DNA of 12,321 nucleotides from an uncultured euryarchaeote (lineage in GTDB: Archaea; Thermoplasmatota; Thermoplasmata; UBA10834), in the NCBI GenBank assembly GCA_937872085.1, contig CALMQK010000188.1:1-12321 (forward strand), read 5' to 3'. A program made the position numbers and the translations under genes. Positions 6,129-12,321 of this stretch are shown piece by piece; the stretch's first letter is position 1; each line of letters starts with the position of its first letter. The notes under the pieces are model-generated. The model was not told the DNA's origin. It saw only the letters and a list, made by a program, of their open reading frames with translations, and searched no databases.

Positions 6129-6910
6129 TCTCTGGCCGGAAGATAAGAGGGGGACATGCTTCTGCAGAGGCGGTCGTGTGCTCATCTCCGCTGTCGTTCC
6201 TCGGGGGAGTGGACACTTCGACGGGCAAGATACTGGACGGTGACAGCGACGCCAAGGGCATGTCCGTCTCGCACAAGGTCCTCTGCTTCCCGTTCGGGAA
6301 GGGCAGCACGGTCGGATCGTACGCCATGTACCAACTGCGGCTCAACGATCTGGCCCCGGCTGCGATAATCAATAGCTCGGCTGAACCCATTGTCGCCACA
6401 GGCGCCATAATCGCCGACATCCCGATGGTGGACGGGATCGATGTGAACCTGCTCAGGACGGGGGATCGACTCGTGGTGGACGCCGATGATGCAAGCGTCG
6501 AGATCGTCGATGTGCCCGAGAAGCACGTGGTGACCTCCATACTCAAGGACCGTTCGAAGATACTGCTCCTGCAGAGAAGCGAACGCGTCGGGTCCTTCAA
6601 GGGGCAGTGGGCCGGTGTGTCGGGGTTCGTCGAGCATGGCGAGACGGACGAGGAAGCAGTGCTGAGGGAGATGGAGGAGGAGATCGGGTCCAACAAGCTC
6701 AGGTTGCTCAAGCACGCAGAACCCCAGAGGTTCAGGGACGGCGAGGTCGTGTGGTGCGTCCACCCCTTCCTGTTCGAGGTCAGGGACCCGGACATACGGA
6801 CAGACTGGGAACACAAGAAGTTCGAGTGGGTGGCGCCCGAGGATGTGGCCAAGTACCAGACGGTCCCGGGCCTTCAGCAAGTGGTCTCCGCGCTGCTCGG
6901 TCGGAGATAA
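6125..6910 (+). CDS. Phosphomevalonate dehydratase small subunit (DUF126) fused to a NUDIX hydrolase
   Basis: Two domains lie in one uninterrupted frame. Residues 1-130 are the AcnX swivelling small subunit (DUF126), with GRKIRGGHASAEAVV, PLSFLGGVDTSTG and the conserved GKGSTVGSYAMYQL (58-71). Residues 134-258 are a NUDIX domain whose box at 167-188 matches G-x5-E-x7-RE-x-x-EE-x-G fully, so the metal-binding glutamates are present. DUF126 proteins normally end where the NUDIX part begins. The start is a problem: the frame has no ATG near the DUF126 beginning. An ATA at 6125-6127 overlaps the large subunit's TAA exactly as ATG overlaps TGA in many archaeal operons, and it places the first residue where homologs start. 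The alternatives, GTG 5975 or 5984, would add about 50 non-conserved residues inside the upstream gene. The NUDIX substrate is unknown; a nucleotide or an isoprenoid diphosphate are both possible. Confidence 0.85.
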   Translation: MISGRKIRGGHASAEAVVCSSPLSFLGGVDTSTGKILDGDSDAKGMSVSHKVLCFPFGKGSTVGSYAMYQLRLNDLAPAAIINSSAEPIVATGAIIADIPMVDGIDVNLLRTGDRLVVDADDASVEIVDVPEKHVVTSILKDRSKILLLQRSERVGSFKGQWAGVSGFVEHGETDEEAVLREMEEEIGSNKLRLLKHAEPQRFRDGEVVWCVHPFLFEVRDPDIRTDWEHKKFEWVAPEDVAKYQTVPGLQQVVSALLGRR

Positions 6911-6912
6911 GA

Positions 6913-9900
6913 TCAGCCAGTGATCGTGTAGTCGACTTCCCTCTCGAGCAGGTTGAGTTGGTGGCTCTCGAGGGTGGATCTGTTGACCGCCATCAGGAGG
7001 ATCGATTGGTTGATCGCGACCTGGTCCCTCAGGGACTGTATCAGTCGCAGGACCGTGATGAAGTTGTTGTTCGTGATGAGGTACTCGAGCCCGTCCAGGA
7101 GCACTATCCCGCCGCCCGGCTGTGCGAGGAACTGCTCTAGCGCGAGGCTGAGCTTCTCCAGGTCCTTCGGACGGATGGTGTTCTCCCGGCCGACGTTCGA
7201 GAGCCAGACCACGGGCGTCTCCTTGAGGTCGAACTTGCTTCGTATCTTCGCAGGATAGTTCCTCGTCACGCAGTATCCCTTCATGCCCTTCTTCATCGCG
7301 GTGATGAAGAGCGTGTAGGACGCCTCCGGCTTGTCCTCCTCGACGAGGTATGAGAACGACCTTTCTAGGTCCGTGACCGTCGGTGCCGCCTTGACCTCCG
7401 CCTTCACTGGCCTGGTCGCGGGCGCGGTAGGTTCCCGCCAGTCGATGAACTGCTCGATGATCTTGTTGGCCATGCCTTCCGAGATGCCCTTGGCCTTCGT
7501 CAGGTCCATCGGGGAGGCGGTCTTGAGCGTCTGGGGTGATGTGAAGCCGGCGTCATAGAGCGCCTCCGCGGCCTTCTGGTCCAAGCCTGGGACCTCCATG
7601 AGCATCTCCATGAAGGATCTCTGAGGCGCCTGGGGCGGAGCGGGCTCAGGAGCAATTGCCTGGACGACTTCGGATGATTGCGGAGCTGGCCCCGCCGGGA
7701 CCTGAGCAGGAGCCTGTACCTGCATCGGCTGAGCGGTGACCAGAGGCGGTGCAGGGGCCTTCACGTCGTCCTTGTGGATGTAATCGTAGACCCTCCGTGC
7801 ATCGAGCTTCGTGATTCCCTCGACCAACGCTATGTCCTCGTCAGGGAGGTCCTTCATCGAGGCGAGCGAGGTGTGTCCGTGGTCGTATAGCTTCTGGGCC
7901 TTGTCCTGGGTCATTCCCGGGACCTTCAGGAGGTCGTCCAGGCCCGCCTTGACCTTCATCGATGCCACACCTATCACGAGCGACTCGGTCTCGATGTTCC
8001 ACTCAACGATGTAGTCCCCGCGCGGCTGCTCGGCGATCTCGAACCGTCTGGCGCGGGTCTCCTTCGCGATCTTGTCCTTCCATGTCTCAAGGAAGTTCTC
8101 GACCCTGCGACTGCATTGTATCTCGACTCGGACGAACTCCTCGACATTGAGGCCCATGTCCTTCCTCATCTGCTGGATCCTTCTGATGATCTCCCTCGAG
8201 AAGCCCTCTGATTCCAAGGCCGGTGTCTGCTCGAGGTCGATGTAGATGGACCCCTTGCTGAAATCGGCTCCGACCACATCTGGTGGAAGCGTGGATGAGA
8301 ACGAGACCATGTTGGGGAGGATCTTGACCAGCTGCCCCTCGATCCCCAGCGAGTACTCTCCCTTGTCTATCCCGGCTTTGATCGTCTTCGCCGGCCTGTT
8401 CTTGAGCAGGACCGCGATCTTGCTCGACCACTGCCTGTAGACCTTTCCGATGGCGTTCGGGTTCGGGACGACGCTGAGGATCATCTCCTCCCACTCATCT
8501 CCCACTGGGACGACATCGAGGTCCTTGAGGTTGTTCTGGGTCAGCAGGGCGTCCTTCAGCCCTAGGATCTGTTCGATGACCTCGTCTGACTGTGCCTTCA
8601 CCACTATCCTCTTGACTGGCCATCGAAGGTTGATGTTAGACTCCTGCCTGATGCGCGCGATGAGCTCGGATATCTCCCTCACGAGCTTCATGCCCTCTTC
8701 GAGCTTCTCGTCCACCCATTTGGTGTCCTGGGCTGGCCAAGACAGCATGTGCACGCTCTCGGGCTTTCCAGTCAGGTTGGCATGTATCGCCTCTGAGATG
8801 TGCGGGGTGATGGGCGCGAGGAGCGATATCGATGTGGACAGCGCCTCGTGGAGGACCTTGAACGCTGCGCGCTTGTCCTTGTCGTCCTCCTCCTTCCAGA
8901 GCCTGTCCCTCACGAGCTTGACGTACCAACGCGACAGGTCCTCCACGATGAAGTCCTCTATCGCCCTGGTCGCCTTGTGGAGCTCGTAGACCTCCATCGC
9001 GTCGGTCACGTTCTTCTTCATGGACTCGATGCGAGAGAGCAACCACCTGTCATCTGCGCGCAGGTCGTCCCTGATGGACTCCAGTTTAGTGATGGATGGA
9101 TCGAACTTGTCTATTGACATGTACAGCGTGGCGAACTTGTAGACGTTCCACAGTATGTTCAGCGTGCGGTTCGCGGCCTTCACGCCTTCCTGCTGGAACG
9201 CCATGTCCTCCCAGGGAGCGTTCGCCTTCAGGAGATAAAGGCGCAGCGAGTCCGCGCCCAGGGTGTTGATGACTCCAACGGGGTCTATCGCGGTGCCCTC
9301 GCTCTTTGACATCGCCTCCCCAGACTGCGTCAAGGCCCAACCATGCATGAGAACTGATTTGTAGGGTGACTTGCCGAAGGCCAGGATGCCCGTCACGAGC
9401 TGCGAGTAGAACCATCCTCTCGTCTGGTCGTGCGCTTCTGTGATCCACTCACCTGGCCACCACCTATTGAAGTCATCCTGGTTCGCGGGGTATCCCAGAG
9501 ACGCCCACGAGCATACTCCCGCATCGAACCAGACATCGAGGACGTCCGGGACCCGGGGCATGGTCTTGTGGCATTTGTCGCACTCGAACGTAAGTCTGTC
9601 GATCCAGGGTCGGTGAACGTCCATGCCTTCGACATAACCCTTGGCCGACTTCAGTTCCTCCAATGACGACACAAGTCTGACATTGCCGCACTCGCAGCGC
9701 CATATGGGCAGCGGTGTTCCCCAGTACCTCTGCCTGCTGATGCACCAGTCCCTCGCGTTGGTGATCCAGTCCTTCTCCCTGCTCGCGCCGGCCCAGTCGG
9801 GATACCATTTCACGGCATCGTTTGCAGCATTGAGCTTGTCCTTGAACTCGGTGACCTTCAGGAACCATTGGTCCGTGATCCTGTAGATGACCGGCTTCTT

Positions 9901-11109
9901 GCATCTCCAGCAATGGCCGTATCTGTGCGTGACCGTCCCTTCGTGGAACATCGCTCCTCTCTCGACGAGGTCGGACATGACCAGAGGGTTCGCGTCGCGC
10001 ACGTTCTTGCCAGCGTAGTGCTCGCCGGCCTCAGCGGTGTAGTTCCCTGACTCGTCCACGGGCGAGAAGGGCTTGAGGTCGTGTTTCTTCCCGATCTCGA
10101 AATCCTCTGGTCCGTGACCGGGCGCGATATGGACTATGCCCGTGTTCTCAGCCGCCACTTCCGTCGATTGCAGGACCGTATGGACATGCTTCCCCGTGAC
10201 CTGCTGTTGATACGGGACGAGGTCGGTGAGTGGATGCTTGTAGCGCATCCCGACAAGCTCGGAGCCCTTCGCCGTCTCCAGTATCTGGGCATCCTCGATC
10301 CCGGCCACTTTCTTGAGCTCCTCCAGCTTGTCCTGGAGCAGGATGAGCGTCTCCTCGAGCATGCCTCTCTTAGCCCTGACGACCACGTAGGTCAGCTCGG
10401 GGTGTACCGCCGCAGCCAAGTTGCCAGGGATGGTCCATGGCGTGGTGGTCCACACAAGCAGATATGTGTTGGCTTCTCCCACGACCGCGAACTTGACGTA
10501 TATCGATGGGTCCGTCTCGTCCCAGTACTCTATCTCCGCCTCCGCCAGCGCGGTCTCGCACCTCGGACACCACGGCAACACCCTGACGTCCATGGTGAGC
10601 AGATTCTTGTCATAGGCCTGTTTGAGCGTCCACCAGACGGAGGCCATGTACTTGGGGTCCACCGTCAGATAGGGGTTGTCCCAGTCCATCCAGACCCCCA
10701 GCATCTTGAACTCGTCGGTCATCTTGGCCTTGAACTTGAGAGCGAACTCCTTGCATGTCGAGACGAACTTGTCGATCCCCTGGGTCTCGATCTCCTTCTT
10801 GCTCTTGATCCCAAGGGACTGTTCGACCTTGACCTCGATGGGCAATCCATGCATGTCGAACCCAGGCTGGTCACGGACGTTGAAGCCCTGCATCCTCCGG
10901 TACCTGATCATGGTGTCCTTGAGCACCTTGTTCCATGCGGTACCGATGTGTATCGAACCGGTCGTGTAAGGCGGGCCGTCTAGGAAGTAGTAGCTCCTGC
11001 CCGATTCCGCAGCCTTCTTGACCTTGTCGTAGATCCGAGAGCTCTCCCACAGAGCCTTGACGTCTTTCTCAAGCTGGATGGGGGAGTAGTTCTCGTCCAC
11101 TTGGCGCAT
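6913..11109 (-). CDS. ileS: Isoleucyl-tRNA synthetase with C-terminal HhH repeats and DUF835 domain
   Basis: This 1398-residue protein charges tRNA-Ile in the cytoplasm. Residues 1 to about 1050 are a full archaeal IleRS. The HIGH-type motif is HIGT (54-57). The editing domain includes TTTPWTIPGN (221-230) and GHGPEDFE (331-338). Zinc-binding pairs are C181/C184, C400/C403, C472/C474 and C510/C513. The KMSKS loop reads AMSKSEG (599-605), with Ala for the first Lys. An anticodon-binding domain follows. Extra modules come next: a helix-hairpin-helix domain (about 1055-1112), a Pro/Ala/Gln-rich linker (about 1115-1163), a second HhH (about 1168-1222), and a DUF835 domain (about 1247-1396) with SYLVEEDKPEASYTLF, GYCVTRNYP and IVLLDGLEYLI. 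Archaeal IleRS is usually about 1,040-1,070 residues, so about 340 are added. The frame is continuous throughout. It ends two bases from the convergent dehydratase operon. The IleRS identity is certain; the role of the tail is unknown. Confidence 0.95.
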   Translation of the reverse strand: MRQVDENYSPIQLEKDVKALWESSRIYDKVKKAAESGRSYYFLDGPPYTTGSIHIGTAWNKVLKDTMIRYRRMQGFNVRDQPGFDMHGLPIEVKVEQSLGIKSKKEIETQGIDKFVSTCKEFALKFKAKMTDEFKMLGVWMDWDNPYLTVDPKYMASVWWTLKQAYDKNLLTMDVRVLPWCPRCETALAEAEIEYWDETDPSIYVKFAVVGEANTYLLVWTTTPWTIPGNLAAAVHPELTYVVVRAKRGMLEETLILLQDKLEELKKVAGIEDAQILETAKGSELVGMRYKHPLTDLVPYQQQVTGKHVHTVLQSTEVAAENTGIVHIAPGHGPEDFEIGKKHDLKPFSPVDESGNYTAEAGEHYAGKNVRDANPLVMSDLVERGAMFHEGTVTHRYGHCWRCKKPVIYRITDQWFLKVTEFKDKLNAANDAVKWYPDWAGASREKDWITNARDWCISRQRYWGTPLPIWRCECGNVRLVSSLEELKSAKGYVEGMDVHRPWIDRLTFECDKCHKTMPRVPDVLDVWFDAGVCSWASLGYPANQDDFNRWWPGEWITEAHDQTRGWFYSQLVTGILAFGKSPYKSVLMHGWALTQSGEAMSKSEGTAIDPVGVINTLGADSLRLYLLKANAPWEDMAFQQEGVKAANRTLNILWNVYKFATLYMSIDKFDPSITKLESIRDDLRADDRWLLSRIESMKKNVTDAMEVYELHKATRAIEDFIVEDLSRWYVKLVRDRLWKEEDDKDKRAAFKVLHEALSTSISLLAPITPHISEAIHANLTGKPESVHMLSWPAQDTKWVDEKLEEGMKLVREISELIARIRQESNINLRWPVKRIVVKAQSDEVIEQILGLKDALLTQNNLKDLDVVPVGDEWEEMILSVVPNPNAIGKVYRQWSSKIAVLLKNRPAKTIKAGIDKGEYSLGIEGQLVKILPNMVSFSSTLPPDVVGADFSKGSIYIDLEQTPALESEGFSREIIRRIQQMRKDMGLNVEEFVRVEIQCSRRVENFLETWKDKIAKETRARRFEIAEQPRGDYIVEWNIETESLVIGVASMKVKAGLDDLLKVPGMTQDKAQKLYDHGHTSLASMKDLPDEDIALVEGITKLDARRVYDYIHKDDVKAPAPPLVTAQPMQVQAPAQVPAGPAPQSSEVVQAIAPEPAPPQAPQRSFMEMLMEVPGLDQKAAEALYDAGFTSPQTLKTASPMDLTKAKGISEGMANKIIEQFIDWREPTAPATRPVKAEVKAAPTVTDLERSFSYLVEEDKPEASYTLFITAMKKGMKGYCVTRNYPAKIRSKFDLKETPVVWLSNVGRENTIRPKDLEKLSLALEQFLAQPGGGIVLLDGLEYLITNNNFITVLRLIQSLRDQVAINQSILLMAVNRSTLESHQLNLLEREVDYTITG

Positions 11110-11142
11110 AATGAATCTACCTTAGGCCATATTGATGGGAGG

Positions 11143-11152
11143 TATTAAAAAC
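11143..11152 (-). promoter_or_regulatory. TATA box of ileS
   Basis: Read on the minus strand this is GTTTTTAATA. Its centre lies about 38 bases before the ATG at 11109, predicting a start near 11121 and a very short leader containing AAGGT. It would let ileS be transcribed independently of FEN1. Confidence 0.45.
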
Positions 11153-11217
11153 ATAGTGTCCAGAGAATCAGAGCGGTCCGTCCGCTCCGCCCATCTGGAC
11201 GGGTCGTCGAGGCAGCG

Positions 11218-11222
11218 AAAAA
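11218..11222 (-). terminator. T5 tract after fen1
   Basis: The minus strand reads five T just after the FEN1 stop codon (TAG at 11228-11230). Archaeal intrinsic termination needs a T-rich tract and no hairpin. This one is short, so termination may be partial and read-through into ileS is possible. Confidence 0.3.
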
Positions 11223-11227
11223 CCACG

Positions 11228-12238
11228 CTACCACGAGTCTAGGCTGACCTGTGTTCGCACCTTGTTTGTCGCAGCGAGCCTTCCGAGGACTGCATCGATC
11301 CGGTCGACGGAGAAGCTGTGTCTGTCGCACATTATCCTTCTCACATGCTCGGGGTCGACTCTAGCCCATTTGACCGAGTACGCATCGGTGATTTCGGGCT
11401 CGAGGAATATCTTCCGGACCTCAGCGTACTCTTCGGGCACGGCCACCGCTCCCTTCATCGACTCGAGGCTGCCGAATCTGCGGAGGAGGTCGAGGGACTT
11501 CTTCGGTCCTATGCCTCTGACGCCGTCGTTGAAGTCCGTACCTATGAGTATCGCCATGTCAATCAGCTGCTCCCTCGTGACCTTCAGAGCACCGAGGACC
11601 TCGTTGAGCGCGATGATCTCCGGGGTGACATCTACCTTCTTCCCCGAAGGTAATCGCCTCTTCCCTGCCAAGGTCAAGTAGCGGACAAGCGTCGGGGTCC
11701 CGAACAACAGCGCATCATAGTCCTGCGAAGCTGCCGCCCAGACATCCCCTTTCTTGGCCATGTGGCTGATCTGCGCTTCTCCCTCGGATGGAGCCTTGAC
11801 CCAAGGTATCCCGAGCGCGTCCAGCAGATCGCATGATTCATCGACCATCTCGTCCGTCAGCCTCGAGGTGCGCGTCGCGCGGGAGAAAGCCTTCTTGGTC
11901 TCCCCCTTCTGAAGGGCCTCCTTCCATTCCTTCTCCGCCTGCATCTTGGCCGATACCCTTTCCATGATGGTCTTTTTCTTGAGCTCGGGAGGCTTGCCAT
12001 CGAAGACATACACAGGCTTCAAGCCAATCTCGAGGAGCGCGGCGCTCCGGAAGTACAGGCCTGAGAGATGCGACGTGATGCGTCCATCCCGGTCCATGAG
12101 CGGTGTGCCGTCACTCTGCCTGATCATGGACAAGAACTGATACAACGTGTTGAACGCATCGATGGCGATGGACCTGCCTGTAAGGTCTTCGAGCGCGATC
12201 TTCTTCGGCTCGATGAGATCTGAAATGTCTACACCCAT
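11228..12238 (-). CDS. fen: Flap endonuclease 1
   Basis: This structure-specific 5' nuclease removes RNA/DNA flaps during Okazaki fragment maturation and long-patch repair, working with the PCNA clamp. At 336 residues it is of normal length. It begins MGVD, as archaeal FEN1 does, with Gly2 at the active site. Metal-binding acids are all present: D27 (AIDAFN), D80 (VFDGKPP), E152 and E154 (PSEGEAQ), D173 and D175 (SQDYDA), and D235 (GTDFNDGV). The H3TH motif is GVRGIGPKKSLDLL (239-252). The C-terminus QVSLDSW is a PCNA-interacting (PIP) box, but a TAG stop follows the Trp directly, so the second aromatic residue of the usual QxxLxxWF is missing. A GGAG lies about 10 bases before the ATG. The gene starts 6 bases after the stop of another minus-strand frame, suggesting an operon. 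Confidence 0.95.
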   Translation of the reverse strand: MGVDISDLIEPKKIALEDLTGRSIAIDAFNTLYQFLSMIRQSDGTPLMDRDGRITSHLSGLYFRSAALLEIGLKPVYVFDGKPPELKKKTIMERVSAKMQAEKEWKEALQKGETKKAFSRATRTSRLTDEMVDESCDLLDALGIPWVKAPSEGEAQISHMAKKGDVWAAASQDYDALLFGTPTLVRYLTLAGKRRLPSGKKVDVTPEIIALNEVLGALKVTREQLIDMAILIGTDFNDGVRGIGPKKSLDLLRRFGSLESMKGAVAVPEEYAEVRKIFLEPEITDAYSVKWARVDPEHVRRIMCDRHSFSVDRIDAVLGRLAATNKVRTQVSLDSW

Positions 12239-12244
12239 CGACTC

Positions 12245-12321
12245 TCAGCTCCAGGTGGTCTCGGCGAGGATGGTTTCCATCATTGGACCGTCGTATCCGA
12301 CTCGACCGGCAGAAAGAGCAG
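12245..12321 (-). CDS. C-terminal tail of an unidentified protein (partial)
   Basis: An open minus-strand frame enters from the window edge and ends at TGA 12245-12247, 6 bases before the FEN1 start codon. The visible residues end GYDGPMMETILAETTWS. The tight spacing to FEN1 and the ordinary codon choice suggest the end of a real upstream gene. With 24 to 25 residues no family can be named, and another frame cannot be excluded. Confidence 0.4.
   Translation of the reverse strand, partial: ALSAGRVGYDGPMMETILAETTWS

Noticed and set aside
5944..6852. 302-residue minus-strand open frame opposite the dehydratase genes
   Set aside because: Ser/Thr-rich shadow of two well-conserved plus-strand genes; no independent support.
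6524..6910. NUDIX domain as a type 1 isopentenyl-diphosphate isomerase
   Set aside because: The box is a standard hydrolase NUDIX box, and the Cys-containing active-site motif of type 1 isomerases is absent.
6913..7960. DUF835/HhH region as a separate downstream gene
   Set aside because: The frame runs on from IleRS with no stop codon, and no ribosome-binding site was noticed at an internal start.
10081..10983. 300-residue plus-strand open frame inside ileS
   Set aside because: It is antisense to conserved IleRS sequence, Arg/His/Asp-rich as expected for a shadow of G+C-rich codons, and matches no family.

Overview
The window is moderately G+C-rich archaeal chromosome. The archaeal evidence is a tRNA with bulge-helix-bulge introns, TATA-box promoters at the expected spacing, an archaeal FEN1 flap endonuclease, an archaeal-type isoleucyl-tRNA synthetase, and the two-subunit aconitase-X phosphomevalonate dehydratase of the archaeal mevalonate pathway. 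The DUF835 domain fused to the synthetase points to Euryarchaeota in the broad sense, perhaps a Thermoplasmatota relative. Thermoplasma itself uses a different (3-kinase) mevalonate route, so an ordinary Thermoplasmatales genome is less likely. This placement is inference.

Layout. Positions 1-2219 (minus strand) hold the start of a peptide/nickel-type ABC importer operon: a membrane-anchored substrate-binding protein followed by the first 125 residues of a DppB-like permease. A divergent promoter region with one palindromic TATA box and a nested inverted repeat separates it from a plus-strand EamA/DMT transporter (about 2437-3402). A tRNA-Arg(CCG) at 3453-3576 is cut by two introns, one at the usual 37/38 position and one in the T loop at 59/60. 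A solo TnpB (IS605-type RuvC nuclease) at 3627-4886 sits between this tRNA and the phosphomevalonate dehydratase operon (4959-6910). The small subunit of that dehydratase is fused to a complete NUDIX hydrolase domain. Two bases beyond it, facing the other way, ends a very long isoleucyl-tRNA synthetase (6913-11109). It carries two helix-hairpin-helix modules, a Pro/Ala linker and a DUF835 domain at its C-terminus. Upstream of it lies FEN1 (11228-12238), preceded by the tail of another minus-strand gene.

How the genes work together. The ABC genes form one transport unit. The dehydratase subunits make one enzyme, which forms trans-anhydromevalonate 5-phosphate on the way to isopentenyl phosphate. 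FEN1, IleRS and tRNA-Arg are core information-processing genes. The points most worth following up are the doubly interrupted tRNA, the dehydratase-NUDIX fusion, which seems to start at a non-standard ATA codon, and the IleRS-HhH-DUF835 fusion. No CRISPR array, rRNA or complete transposon was seen.
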